A stretch of DNA of 64,000 nt from CAZQQU01 sp964595625 (GCA_964595625.1 CAZQQU010000003.1:1-64000); one strand, 5' to 3'. Shown: positions 35,716-45,023, counted from the stretch's first letter. Notes: generated from the letters alone by a model not told the origin. Made by a program: numbers and translations.

Positions 35716-36305
35716 ATGAAAACTTCCATTAAAATCCCGTTACTGCTCCTCCCTCTGCTCCTGCTTATGTTGGGAGCCTGCAAAAAAACGGAGTCAGATA
35801 CTTCTCTCTCCGGTACTACCTCAATTAATACTGAAACTTCGTTATCGAATCGTGGTCAAGCTTTTATCGAAGGAGATGAAAGTGCCACGCCCAACGCACT
35901 TCGTCTTGCTATGGAATCCAAAGACCACACCACGCTCGTGGCGGCAGTTCAGGCAGCTGAAGTAGAGAATGCTCTTGTTAATGTGGGCCCACTTACGGTT
36001 TTTGCTCCAACCAATGCTGCTTTTGATAAAATTGATAAAGCGACCTTAGACGATTTATTAAAACCCGAAAACAAAGAAAACTTGCGTTTATCTTGAAAAA
36101 TCACGTAGCACCAAGCAATTACCCCATCGAAACTTTACAGCGAAACGTGGAGAAAAACAGGAAACTCTATATGGCTTCCGAACAATATGTAGAGGTTACA
36201 CAACAAGGTGATGACATCTATGTGGGGGGCACCAAAATCGTGGGGACTGTAAGTGTCAGCAACGGTTGGGTTCACATTATAGAAGATGTAATACTTCCAG
36301 AATAA
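35716..36305 (+). pseudogene. Fasciclin-domain lipoprotein broken by a one-base frameshift
   Basis: The first frame (35716-36096) encodes a lipoprotein signal (MLGACKK) and the front of a fasciclin domain (LTVFAPTNAAFDKI, LDDLLKPENKENLR). The second frame from about 36091 continues it without a gap (KNHVAPSNYPIETLQ...GTKIVGTVSVSNGWVHIIEDVILPE). Adding one T to the TTT at 36087-36089 restores LRFILKNHV, the expected join. Fasciclin lipoproteins recur beside nosZ in this phylum. Either a real inactivation or a sequencing or assembly error. The start at 35716 is chosen for the signal peptide. Confidence 0.85.
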
Positions 36306-36335
36306 AAATAAAAAAATATTAAAAATCTAACTTAT

Positions 36336-38303
36336 ATGAAAAAAATAGCACTTCTTTTCTCACTAATCCTGCTGTTGACAGGTTGTGGAAATAACAACAG
36401 CGGCAGTTCCGGAGCCATGAGTTCCTCAGCCGCCGAAAAAGTATATGTGGCTCCCGGTGAATACGATGAGGTATATGCATTCCTCTCCGGTGGATTTAGC
36501 GGACAAATGTCTGTGTACGGTTTCCCTTCAGGCAGATTATTAAAAGTAATCCCTGTTTTCTCCCAAGATGCCGAAAAAGGATATGGTTACAATGAAGAAA
36601 CCAAAGCCATGCTCAATACATCACACGGATTTATCCCTTGGGGAGATTCACACCACCCCGATTTATCTCAAACCGGCGGAGAACTCGACGGTCGTTGGGT
36701 ATTTATTAATGAAAATAACACCCCTCGTATCGCACGTATCGATTTGACCACATTCGAAACTGCCGAAATTATTGAAATTCCAAACAGTGCTGGTAACCAC
36801 AGTTTTGCCATCACTGAAAATACTGAATATGCCATTGCAGGTACGCGATTTGCCGTGCCGTCTCCACAAAAAGACATAGCGCTTTTCGATTTGAAAGGTA
36901 ACTTCAAAGGACCTCTTACCTTCTTGTCCATTCATCCCGAAACCGGTATCATGAATATTGAATTTCAGGTAATCATGCCAGGGTTTAACTACGATTTAGC
37001 CCACCCGGGTAGAGACAAATCGCACGGTTGGATTTTTGCTACTACCTATAACACTGAAGAAGCAAGCACTTTGTTAGAGGTTAACGCCTCTCAAAACGAC
37101 AAAGACTTTGTGACGGCTATCAACTGGAAAAAAATTGAAGAATACGTTAAAAATGGTGGGGGTGAAAAAATAAAAGCTCGCTATGCTCATAATATTTACG
37201 ATGAGCATACTCATACTGCAACCACCACCATGAAAGATGAAATCATCACGGTAGATCCTTCCAAAGTTCCCGGGGCTATCTATTTTATGCCTATTCCCAA
37301 ATCACCTCACGGATGTGACGTGGACCCCACCGGTGAATACATTGTAGGAAGCGGAAAATTAGCCGCAGAACTTACCGTATTTTCTTTTAGCAAAATGATG
37401 AAAGCCATCGAAGAAAAAAAATACGACGGAGAAGCTTATGGTATTCCCATTTTGAATTATGATGCCATTTTGGGCGGTGTGGTTCAACAACCCGGCTTAG
37501 GTCCTTTACATACCGAATTTGACGGAAAAGGGTACGCCTATACCACTTTCTTTATTTCTTCAGAAGTAGTAAAATGGAAACTTGGCACCTGGGAAGTGGT
37601 AGATCGTCAACCTACATACTATTCAGTAGGACACTTGATGATTCCGGGAGGAAATTCGAGAAAACCTTTTGGTAAATACCTCGTCGCTATGAACAAAATT
37701 ACCAAAGACCGCTACCTACCTACCGGCCCCGAGATGAACCACTCCGCACAACTTTTTGATATCACCGGAGATAAAATGCAGTTATTGCTCGACTTCCCAA
37801 CAATTGGAGAGCCACACTATGCCGCGGGTATTGAAGCCAGTAAAATTATTCCGAATTCTAAAAAAATCTACCGACTTGAAGATAACAAACACCCCTATGC
37901 CGTGTTTAATGAAAATGATACTCGTGTGGAAAGAAACGGGAATATTGTACGTATATACATGACCATGATACGAAGCCACTTCTCTCCCGATAATATCGAA
38001 GGAATTGAAGTGGGCGATAAAGTATATTTCCACGTAACCAATCTCGAACAAGACTTTGACGTACCTCACGGAATCTCGATGCTGGGTGCTACCACATCCG
38101 AACTCTTGATTATGCCCGGAGCCACCAAAACCTTTGTTTGGGAACCCAAAGAACCCGGCGTATATCCGTTCTATTGCACCGACTTTTGCTCGGCTTTACA
38201 CCAAGAAATGCAAGGGTATATTCGGGTTTCACCAAAAGGCAGCAACATACCTTTGAAATGGGGATTGGACGATGTGTATAAAATGTTGAAACAAGCAAAA
38301 TAA
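36336..38303 (+). CDS. nosZ: Nitrous oxide reductase, clade II (Sec-dependent lipoprotein)
   Basis: 655 residues reducing N2O to N2 in the periplasm. The N-terminus is a lipoprotein signal (LLLTGCGNN, Cys17), not a Tat signal, as in clade II enzymes. The propeller holds CuZ ligands, including DSHHPD (His106-107) and SPHGCDVDPTG. The C-terminal cupredoxin carries CuA ligands CTDFCSALHQEM (Cys614, Cys618, His622, Met625) and the preceding DVPHGISM His. All expected copper ligands that I can place are present. It is followed by a terminator, so downstream nos genes may need a second promoter or read-through. Confidence 0.98.
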   Translation: MKKIALLFSLILLLTGCGNNNSGSSGAMSSSAAEKVYVAPGEYDEVYAFLSGGFSGQMSVYGFPSGRLLKVIPVFSQDAEKGYGYNEETKAMLNTSHGFIPWGDSHHPDLSQTGGELDGRWVFINENNTPRIARIDLTTFETAEIIEIPNSAGNHSFAITENTEYAIAGTRFAVPSPQKDIALFDLKGNFKGPLTFLSIHPETGIMNIEFQVIMPGFNYDLAHPGRDKSHGWIFATTYNTEEASTLLEVNASQNDKDFVTAINWKKIEEYVKNGGGEKIKARYAHNIYDEHTHTATTTMKDEIITVDPSKVPGAIYFMPIPKSPHGCDVDPTGEYIVGSGKLAAELTVFSFSKMMKAIEEKKYDGEAYGIPILNYDAILGGVVQQPGLGPLHTEFDGKGYAYTTFFISSEVVKWKLGTWEVVDRQPTYYSVGHLMIPGGNSRKPFGKYLVAMNKITKDRYLPTGPEMNHSAQLFDITGDKMQLLLDFPTIGEPHYAAGIEASKIIPNSKKIYRLEDNKHPYAVFNENDTRVERNGNIVRIYMTMIRSHFSPDNIEGIEVGDKVYFHVTNLEQDFDVPHGISMLGATTSELLIMPGATKTFVWEPKEPGVYPFYCTDFCSALHQEMQGYIRVSPKGSNIPLKWGLDDVYKMLKQAK

Positions 38304-38385
38304 TAGTTTTTAGTCATCATAAATAGTTGGTTAGTTTCGGAACAAGTCATAAATTAAATTGGTTATTGATTTTTTGACTTGGTTT

Positions 38386-38428
38386 AAGCGGACAGAACAG
38401 CACCACGTGATGTCTGTCCGCTTTTTAT
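38386..38428 (+). terminator. Strong hairpin terminator after nosZ
   Basis: An 11-bp stem AAGCGGACAGA/TCTGTCCGCTT (38386-38396 with 38413-38423) with a 16-nt loop is followed by TTTATTT. It probably lowers transcription of the accessory genes relative to nosZ. Confidence 0.82.
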
Positions 38429-38489
38429 TTCTGAGAATATTTAAAAAAACACTTTTGTTTTTTACCAATAAAACAAAAAACCCAATATC

Positions 38490-39110
38490 ATGAAAAAATC
38501 CTCAATAATAATGCTGATAGGAGTTTTAATGCTCTTGGGGTTATTCAAATTTCCTCTGTGGAATATCACTTTGGGAGCCCCTCAGTACCCAGACCCTTTA
38601 GGAATGGATATCTATATTAACGGTATCCAAGGTACTAAAGAATTTGACTTGCAGAATATCGATGGCGTAAACCATTATATCGGTATGAAAAAAATTCCTA
38701 AGAACGACGAAATGTGGGAATTTTCAGTTTTCCCGATAGTAATCGGCTCTATGGTAGCACTGGGAGTTGTTCTGGGATTGCTCGGGCTTTTTGGAAAAAT
38801 AAGTCACCGTTGGTTTTTGGGTTGGTTTGTACTTATGACTGTACTCGGAGTACTGGGCATGTACGATTTTAACGCCTGGCTATTAGATTACGGTACCGAC
38901 TTAGACCCCAAAGCCATCTTAAAAATGACTGATGCCAACGGAAATCCGTTGAGTTATAAACCACCTCTCTTAGGAACGGCAGAAATTCTTAACTTTAAAG
39001 CACATTCTTATCCCAGAATGGGAGGATATATGCTTTTTGTTGGGATGGCATTTTCTGTACTTGCGTTTTTTGTAGGTAAAAAAGAATATAAAAAACAACG
39101 TACCACCTAA
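38490..39110 (+). CDS. Four-helix membrane protein of the nos cluster
   Basis: 206 residues with a signal-anchor (about 5-25), a periplasmic segment (PQYPDPLGMDIYINGIQGTK) and three more helices (about 78-100, 105-125, 175-195). HSYPRMGGYML precedes the last helix. No cofactor motif is evident. It sits between nosZ and nosL, the place occupied in other clade II clusters by membrane proteins such as NosB, but I cannot confirm homology. A role in electron supply or NosZ maturation is inferred from position only. Confidence 0.7.
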   Translation: MKKSSIIMLIGVLMLLGLFKFPLWNITLGAPQYPDPLGMDIYINGIQGTKEFDLQNIDGVNHYIGMKKIPKNDEMWEFSVFPIVIGSMVALGVVLGLLGLFGKISHRWFLGWFVLMTVLGVLGMYDFNAWLLDYGTDLDPKAILKMTDANGNPLSYKPPLLGTAEILNFKAHSYPRMGGYMLFVGMAFSVLAFFVGKKEYKKQRTT

Positions 39111-39124
39111 AATACATAATCATC

Positions 39125-39586
39125 ATGAGATCAATTCTAATAATTTTCCCCCTAGTATTTGCAACATTGCTGTCTTGCAGTAGCAAGCCCGAGCCTATCG
39201 TTTACGGTTCAGACGCTTGCTACTTTTGCAAGATGGGAATCGTAGACAAAACCCATGCCTCCCAAGCCGTTTCCTCAAAAGGAAAACAATTTAAATACGA
39301 CTCTGTGGAGTGTATGGTCAACGATATCCAAAACAACCATAACACGGATATGGATGTAATACTTGTTGCCGATTATCTGAATGCGGGTGAAATGATACCT
39401 GCCGAAAGTGCTTTTTACATCATCAGTCCCGAAATCCCAAGCCCTATGGGAGCAAACCTTTCAGCTGTAAAATCTAAAGCCCAAGCCGAAAAATTACAGC
39501 AAGAATTTTCGGGAGATATTTTTTCTTGGCAGGAATTGTTAAACCGAAATAAAACCGATAATCATTCCCATCAAGGACATCATTAA
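39125..39586 (+). CDS. nosL: NosL copper-binding accessory lipoprotein
   Basis: 153 residues with lipobox LLSC (Cys about 18) and the NosL core DACYFCKMGIVDKTHASQ (about 32-50), whose Cys-Met motif binds Cu(I) for NosZ metallation. GDIFSWQEL near the C-terminus is also typical. The tail HNSHQGHH-like (HSHQGHH) is His-rich and may add copper binding. It lies 14 nt after the membrane protein gene. Confidence 0.93.
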   Translation: MRSILIIFPLVFATLLSCSSKPEPIVYGSDACYFCKMGIVDKTHASQAVSSKGKQFKYDSVECMVNDIQNNHNTDMDVILVADYLNAGEMIPAESAFYIISPEIPSPMGANLSAVKSKAQAEKLQQEFSGDIFSWQELLNRNKTDNHSHQGHH

Positions 39587-39636
39587 AACAAGAAGTTGTT
39601 TAATTTTATAATATTATTTGTCATTTACTGAAACCC

Positions 39637-40884
39637 ATGGGTGTTAAATTCCAATATATCGTTTTACTTATAATTTGTTTCCTCGGTGTTACGGGTTTTT
39701 CAAGGGTAATCGAAGTTTGTAATCAATGTGAAATAAAATCCATAAAAAATGCAGTAGCCATAGCTCAAGACGGCGACACCATTCTCATCAAAGAAGGGGT
39801 TTACAAAGAAAACGATATCAATATCATCAACAAATCCATCCGGATTGTGGGTGAAAATTACCCGGTGGTGGACGGCGAAATGAAAGGCAGCGTTTTTAGT
39901 TTTCAGGCGAGCGATTTTAGCATCGAAGGTCTTAAAATTATCAATGTGGGCAGGAGTTATACGAAAGACTTCGCCGCCATAGTTACCGTTGGAGCTCAAA
40001 ATTTTGTCATCAAAAATAATATCCTTGAAAATGTTTATTTCGGAATATTACTAGAGAAATCCTCTTATGGAATTGTAGATAACAACCGCCTGTCGAGTAA
40101 TGCCGTAAGCGAAGCAAACTCGGGGAACGGTATTCATCTTTGGTACTCCAATAATATACAGATAAAAAACAATCGCGTCAACCAAATGCGCGACGGTATT
40201 TACATTGAATTTGGCAACGATTGTCTGATTGAAAACAATACCACCACCAACAATGTACGGTATGGCCTCCATTTTATGTTTTCAAACAACAACGACTATC
40301 TGAATAATACTTTTGAAAAAAACGGCGCCGGCGTAGCGGTCATGTTTTCAAAAAAAATCCGAATGATTGGTAATACTTTCCGCAAGAGTTGGGGCGACGG
40401 CTCCTATGGTTTATTGCTGAAAGAAATCACCGATTCTGAACTGACTAATAATGTTTTTGACAACAATACCATCGGTATCAATGCCGACGGAGCCAGCCGG
40501 ATTGTTTATAAACAAAACAATTTTCACAAAAACGGATACGCAATAAAAGTGCACGGAGCGTGTTATAATAACACTTTCGTGGAAAACAATTTTTTACACA
40601 ACGCTTTTGACGTATCTTATCACGGAAATATCAATCAAAATGTTTTTGACGGAAATTATTGGACCGCTTACAGCGGATATGATTTAGACAAAGATGGAGT
40701 GGGCGACGTGCCCTACCGACCGGTAAAACTCTTTTCGTATCTGGTAAACAAAACTCCCGAGGCCATAGTGTTGTTGCGTAGTTTGTTTATGGATATCATA
40801 GATTTTTCGGAAAAAGTATCTCCCGTTTTTACTCCGGCCGATTTGATTGATAATAACCCGAAAATGAAAAAAATAGCATGGTAA
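39637..40884 (+). CDS. nosD: NosD periplasmic beta-helix maturation protein
   Basis: 415 residues with a signal peptide and CASH/NosD-type right-handed beta-helix repeats (NNILENVYFGILLEKSSYGIVDNNRLS, IKNNRVNQMRDGIYIE). NosD works with NosF and NosY in CuZ assembly, moving copper or sulfur species in the periplasm. The C-terminal segment GDVPYRPVKLFSYLVNKTPEAIVLLRS is characteristic of the family. Its stop overlaps nosF by 7 bp. Confidence 0.94.
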   Translation: MGVKFQYIVLLIICFLGVTGFSRVIEVCNQCEIKSIKNAVAIAQDGDTILIKEGVYKENDINIINKSIRIVGENYPVVDGEMKGSVFSFQASDFSIEGLKIINVGRSYTKDFAAIVTVGAQNFVIKNNILENVYFGILLEKSSYGIVDNNRLSSNAVSEANSGNGIHLWYSNNIQIKNNRVNQMRDGIYIEFGNDCLIENNTTTNNVRYGLHFMFSNNNDYLNNTFEKNGAGVAVMFSKKIRMIGNTFRKSWGDGSYGLLLKEITDSELTNNVFDNNTIGINADGASRIVYKQNNFHKNGYAIKVHGACYNNTFVENNFLHNAFDVSYHGNINQNVFDGNYWTAYSGYDLDKDGVGDVPYRPVKLFSYLVNKTPEAIVLLRSLFMDIIDFSEKVSPVFTPADLIDNNPKMKKIAW

Positions 40885-41585
40885 GTATTCAAAATTTGCA
40901 TAAAAAATTTGGCAGAAACACCGTACTCGCGGGTATCGATTTTTCGGTGGAAGAAAACGGTGTCATTGCGGTTTTGGGACCCAACGGTTCAGGGAAAACT
41001 ACACTGATTAAATCGATTTTGGGCATGGTAATTTCCGATTCCGGAACTATTTCGGTTCAAAAAAATGACATCAAAAAAAACTGGGAATACCGCAAAAACA
41101 TTGACTATTTGCCTCAAATTGCGAATTTTCCGGGCAACCTGAAAGTACGCGAACTCATCACCATGATTAAGGATTTGCGAAACAAAGATGCAGATGACCA
41201 AACGCTGATAGATTTCTTTAAAATCCAACCTTTTTTAGACAAAAAACTCGCCAACTTATCCGGCGGAACCAAGCAAAAAGTAAATCTGGTGCTGTGCTTT
41301 ATGTTTGACAGCCCCTTGATTATACTCGACGAACCTACTTCAGGTCTGGACCCTGTAGCTTTGATAAAACTCAAAGAAATCATCCACCGCGAAAAAGCCA
41401 AAGGCAAAACCATATTGATCACTTCGCATATTATGAATTTTGTGGAGGAAGTAGCCGACCGGGTGGTGTTTATCTTAGACGGAAAAATTTATTTCAACGG
41501 CACGATAAACCAATTGAAGCAACAAACCGGAAATCCCGATTTTGAACACGCCATAGCCACTCTTTTATCCAATCACTATGCTTAA
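40878..41585 (+). CDS. nosF: NosF ABC transporter ATP-binding protein
   Basis: 235 residues with Walker A GPNGSGKTT (about 35-43), signature LSGGTKQK (about 130) and Walker B LIILDEPTSGLD (about 152), so the ATPase is complete. It pairs with NosY to power NosD-dependent CuZ assembly. It overlaps nosD and nosY by 7-8 bp, indicating tight coupling. Confidence 0.95.
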   Translation: MVSIQNLHKKFGRNTVLAGIDFSVEENGVIAVLGPNGSGKTTLIKSILGMVISDSGTISVQKNDIKKNWEYRKNIDYLPQIANFPGNLKVRELITMIKDLRNKDADDQTLIDFFKIQPFLDKKLANLSGGTKQKVNLVLCFMFDSPLIILDEPTSGLDPVALIKLKEIIHREKAKGKTILITSHIMNFVEEVADRVVFILDGKIYFNGTINQLKQQTGNPDFEHAIATLLSNHYA

Positions 41586-42360
41586 AATATTAAAATACAG
41601 TTTTTACGATTTATCCCGTAGCCGCTGGAGTTATGTGTATTTTCTATTTTACCTGATGCTGGGCTTCGTGTTGCTTTTTCTCAACAACGACTTGTCGGGA
41701 GCAGTAATCACTCTGATGAATGTTATTATCATCCTCATTCCGCTCATCGGGACCATTTTTGGAGTCATGTATTATTACAATTCCAAAGAATTTACCGAAT
41801 TGCTCTTAGCCCAACCGGTTAAACGCACCAATATATTTTTAGGCCAGTACTTAGGTGTGGCTATTTCGCTCTCAGCGAGTTTGTTTTTCGGATTGGGAAT
41901 ACCTTTTGTCGCATACGGACTTTTCCAGTCGGCGGTGCTTTCGCATTTTGTGATTCTGCTGGTGACCGGTATATTCCTGACATTCATTTTTACTGCCTTG
42001 GCATTCAACATTGCTTTGTCTAACGAAAACAAAATCAAAGGTTTTGGCTACGCTATATTGATGTGGTTATTTTTGGCGGTAATCTACGACGGTTTATTTC
42101 TCATCGCTCTGGTATATTTTCAGGATTATCCGTTGGATAAATTTTCGCTCATAGCCACGGTTATGAATCCCATCGACTTGTCACGAATTTTGATTCTATT
42201 GGAATTAGATATTTCGGCACTTTTAGGATATACCGGGGCGGTTTTTAAACGCTTTTTTGGCACCCCTCTGGGTACTTCACTGGCTCTCATCATGCTCCTA
42301 TTGTGGGTTATTTTACCTGTTTGGAGAATTGCAAGGATAGCAGCTAAAAAGGATTTTTAA
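41578..42360 (+). CDS. nosY: NosY ABC transporter permease
   Basis: 260 residues with six predicted membrane helices (around 20-38, 45-65, 98-122, 128-150, 160-180, 238-255) and the family segment YYNSKEFTELLLAQPVKRTNIFLGQYLG. It is the membrane partner of NosF. It ends the nos gene run; the next gene, ric, has its own regulatory region. Confidence 0.94.
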   Translation: MLKILKYSFYDLSRSRWSYVYFLFYLMLGFVLLFLNNDLSGAVITLMNVIIILIPLIGTIFGVMYYYNSKEFTELLLAQPVKRTNIFLGQYLGVAISLSASLFFGLGIPFVAYGLFQSAVLSHFVILLVTGIFLTFIFTALAFNIALSNENKIKGFGYAILMWLFLAVIYDGLFLIALVYFQDYPLDKFSLIATVMNPIDLSRILILLELDISALLGYTGAVFKRFFGTPLGTSLALIMLLLWVILPVWRIARIAAKKDF

Positions 42361-42402
42361 AAAGGTTTTTTCAAAATAAAAGCAGTTTTCACATACGGCT
42401 TC

Positions 42403-42449
42403 TTTATGCTCCAAATCATAAAATTAGGGTAATTATTACCCGAACTTTG
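42403..42449 (+). promoter_or_regulatory. Promoter of ric with two stacked palindromes
   Basis: The 20-bp repeat 42403-42422 (TTTATG...CATAAA, core ATGCT-CCAA-ATCAT, one mismatch) is exactly 22 nt upstream of a -7-like GAACTTTG (42442-42449). Between them a perfect palindrome GGGTAAT-T-ATTACCC (42427-42441) abuts the -7 element, where a repressor would block polymerase. Activation by a Crp/Fnr protein plus repression by a second regulator is inferred. Confidence 0.65.
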
Positions 42450-42475
42450 TCTAAGAAATTTTAAATAAATTGATT

Positions 42476-43201
42476 ATGGAAACTCTTGAGGAAAAAACTG
42501 TAGCCGAATATGTAGCCAACAATATTAAAACCGCTCATGTTTTTAAAAAATTTGGCATTGACTTTTGTTGTGGTGGAAAAATCACTTTGCAAAAGGCCTG
42601 TGAAAAATTTGGAGCAGATTATAACGCTGTAATCAGTGAACTTGAACAAATAGAAAATTCTGGAAAACCTGTATACAATTACAACTCTTGGGAACCGGAT
42701 TTTTTAGCCGATCATATTGTACATATACACCATCGTTATGTGGATGACAACATTCCCATCTTGTTGAGCTATGCCGAAAAGGTTAACCGCGTTCATGGTC
42801 ATCATAATACTGAATTGCAACAAATCGAAAAACTGGTTCAGGAAGTTTGCGACGAATTGGCAACCCACATGAAAAAGGAAGAAATTATTCTTTTTCCTTA
42901 CATCAAAAAATTAGTTGCCACAAAAAGAGACAACCTGCCCTTCAACCCGCCACCTTTCGGTACTGTAGATAATCCGGTGCGGATGATGGAAGACGAACAC
43001 GAAACCGCCGGAACTATTTTAAAAGAAATCGCCCGATTGAGCAACGGCTATACTCCTCCCGAATATGCCTGCAATACCTATAGGGCTTTTTATGAGAAGA
43101 TAGACGAATTTGAACAAGATTTGCATTTGCATATTCATTTAGAAAATAACATACTGTTTCCAAAAGCTAAACTTTTGGAAAAAAGCTTGACAGATAAATA
43201 A
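42476..43201 (+). CDS. ric: Iron-sulfur cluster repair di-iron protein (RIC/ScdA)
   Basis: About 241 residues. The N-terminal ScdA_N/DUF542 domain (TVAEYVANNIKTAHVFKKFGIDFCCGG) is followed by a hemerythrin-like four-helix domain with His/Glu ligands (HHRYVDDNIP, HGHHNTEL, HMKKEEIILFPYIK, EDEHETAG, HLHIHLENNILFPKA). RIC proteins repair Fe-S clusters damaged by NO or peroxide in the cytosol. The ATG at 42476 is preferred over an in-frame TTG at 42470. Its promoter carries a composite regulatory site. Confidence 0.95.
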   Translation: METLEEKTVAEYVANNIKTAHVFKKFGIDFCCGGKITLQKACEKFGADYNAVISELEQIENSGKPVYNYNSWEPDFLADHIVHIHHRYVDDNIPILLSYAEKVNRVHGHHNTELQQIEKLVQEVCDELATHMKKEEIILFPYIKKLVATKRDNLPFNPPPFGTVDNPVRMMEDEHETAGTILKEIARLSNGYTPPEYACNTYRAFYEKIDEFEQDLHLHIHLENNILFPKAKLLEKSLTDK

Positions 43202-43216
43202 ACTTTCTAATCCCCT

Positions 43217-43654
43217 ATGAACCTCCTACTCATATTCCATCTTGTTGCCGCAACGATATGGGTGGGAGGTCATTTTTACCTGAGTGTAATCATACTTCCG
43301 AAAGTTCTTAAGAACCGTTCTTCGCAGACCTTATTGGATTTCGAAAAGAGCTACGAACCCGTGGGATTGCCGGCTCTTTTGATACTTGTTGTCACCGGCG
43401 TGTGGATGGCTTTTCGATGGGGAGTACCCATAAATCGATGGTTGGCTTTTGAAACCGGAATTGAAAAATTAGTTTCGGTGAAATTGATTTTGCTTTTTGC
43501 AACGTTGGCTTTGGCCATACATGCCCAAACCCGAGTTTTGCCAAAATTGAGTGAAAAAACATTGCCCCTTATGGCTTTGCATATCGTGGCTGTAACTCTT
43601 ATCGGAATTGGCATGCTTACTTTGGGAACTCTGTTCAGAAACGGTGGTATATGA
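43217..43654 (+). CDS. CopD-like four-helix membrane protein
   Basis: 145 residues with four membrane helices and His residues at the helix ends (LIFHLVAATIWVGGHFYL, ALAIHAQTRVLP, LMALHIVAVTLIG), as in CopD/PcoD-like or related heme-binding membrane domains. It lies 15 nt after ric, so the two are co-transcribed. A role in copper handling or membrane redox is plausible from the family; the direct function is unknown. Confidence 0.75.
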   Translation: MNLLLIFHLVAATIWVGGHFYLSVIILPKVLKNRSSQTLLDFEKSYEPVGLPALLILVVTGVWMAFRWGVPINRWLAFETGIEKLVSVKLILLFATLALAIHAQTRVLPKLSEKTLPLMALHIVAVTLIGIGMLTLGTLFRNGGI

Positions 43655-43662
43655 GGTGGTAG

Positions 43663-43708
43663 ATGACAATAATCATACTAAAAAAATACGAGATTGCGTA
43701 TATTTTTG
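43663..43708 (+). promoter_or_regulatory. Crp/Fnr-type site and -7 element of the copper operon
   Basis: ATGAC-AATA-ATCAT (43663-43676) lies 24 nt before TATTTTTG (43701-43708), or 22 nt before the overlapping TATATTTT (43699-43706). The start codon follows at 43712, so the mRNA would be leaderless or nearly so. Confidence 0.6.
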
Positions 43709-43711
43709 CAA

Positions 43712-44095
43712 ATGAAAAAAAATCCTCTCATAGCAGCTTGGTTTTTAATTTTGGTTTTGCTGTTTAACAGCATTCAAACCGGGGTTATGTTGGGATATTA
43801 TATGATTGACACGGGTAGTTTTGTGGAAGTTTTTTGTGTAAACAAAGACACACCCGAACTAAAATGTAATGGAAAATGTGAGATGGCAAAATTGACTTCT
43901 CAAAATGACGATGCTGACAAACCTGGCAAAATAGATTTTTTAAACAAAACCGTAACTTTGTATCTCTTCGAAGAAATGATTTTTTCTTTGAATGAGTTAT
44001 TTTCTCAAAACCAAAAAAACAATTATTTCTACAGTAATCACTATTTTTTCTTGCACAAGAAAATACTCGACCATCCGCCTACTGTTTTAAGTTAA
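43712..44095 (+). CDS. Small membrane-anchored protein with Cys-Asn-Gly-Lys-Cys motif
   Basis: 127 residues starting at the ATG 43712 (MKKNPLIAAW); an upstream TTG at 43694 is less likely because it precedes the -7 element's end. One hydrophobic segment (about 8-30) acts as signal or anchor. The mature part has VFCVNKDTPELKCNGKCEMAKL, with three Cys in a short span, likely metal-binding or disulfide-forming. I know similar unnamed flavobacterial proteins with CNGKC near TonB receptors. First gene of the copper operon. Confidence 0.7.
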   Translation: MKKNPLIAAWFLILVLLFNSIQTGVMLGYYMIDTGSFVEVFCVNKDTPELKCNGKCEMAKLTSQNDDADKPGKIDFLNKTVTLYLFEEMIFSLNELFSQNQKNNYFYSNHYFFLHKKILDHPPTVLS

Positions 44096-44177
44096 AATAC
44101 CCTTGTTTAATTATTGTTTTTTCTAAGGCCCTAAGGTCCTTGGATACTTATTCCTATATTTTAACCTAAATTAAAAA

Positions 44178-45023
44178 ATGATGAAACTTTTAAAATATAC
44201 CTTACTCATAGCAATTACCCTATTTGTGTCCTGCTCTAAAGACGATGACGACCAACAAAGCATTATTGACGAAACGGAAGGTTTAACCCTTATAAAATCT
44301 TTGTCAAACGATTCACATACTATTGATCTTTATACTAAAACATCCTCATTAACAGACGGATACAACCTAATTTATTTACAAATAAAAGATGGCAACGGCA
44401 ATTATATTTCAAACGCCTCAGTGAGTTGGACTCCTGTCATGCATATGGAAATGATGAACCATTCTTGTCCGTATTCGTCAGTAAATCGTGTTGCAGGAAC
44501 TGAAACTTTGTACAGCGGTTATATTGTTTTCCAAATGCCCGGCAACTCTATGGAATATTGGGAAATCACTGTCAATTATTCCATAAACGGTACCGAATAC
44601 AGCGCTTCTGATACCATTAATGTCTCGCCATCCGCTCACAAAAGAGTGGTTTCTTTTGTGGGGAATGATGAGAATCGGTATGTTTTGGCGCTTATAGAAC
44701 CTATAAGCCCCGAGGTAGCAATAAATGATATGGTAGCCGGAATTTTTGTCTCAGAAAGTATGATGCACTTTCCGATTGTTAACGATTATAAATTAAAAAT
44801 TGACCCACGCATGCCCGGCATGGGAAATCATGGCTCGCCTAATAATCAAGACTTAACCCAGTCAACTCAAGATTATTTATACCATGGAAAATTGAGTCTC
44901 ACGATGACAGGATATTGGAAAATCAATTTGATATTAGAAAATGAGAACCAAGAAGTTATTGGTGGCGAAGAAGTGACTGACACAATCGAAAGCAGTTCCA
45001 TTTTCTTCGAAATTGATTTTTAA
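44178..45023 (+). CDS. Met/His-rich lipoprotein, probable copper binder
   Basis: 281 residues with lipobox FVSCSK (Cys about 15) and an acidic DDDDQQ linker. Two YtkA/FixH-like beta domains each carry putative copper ligands: VMHMEMMNHSCPYS (about 95-108) and DPRMPGMGNHGSP (about 213-226), each followed by a strand pair ending in WEI or WKI. It is encoded between the CNGKC protein and an OprC/NosA-like receptor, so periplasmic or surface copper transfer is the best inference. No assignment to a named family is certain. Confidence 0.7.
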   Translation: MMKLLKYTLLIAITLFVSCSKDDDDQQSIIDETEGLTLIKSLSNDSHTIDLYTKTSSLTDGYNLIYLQIKDGNGNYISNASVSWTPVMHMEMMNHSCPYSSVNRVAGTETLYSGYIVFQMPGNSMEYWEITVNYSINGTEYSASDTINVSPSAHKRVVSFVGNDENRYVLALIEPISPEVAINDMVAGIFVSESMMHFPIVNDYKLKIDPRMPGMGNHGSPNNQDLTQSTQDYLYHGKLSLTMTGYWKINLILENENQEVIGGEEVTDTIESSSIFFEIDF

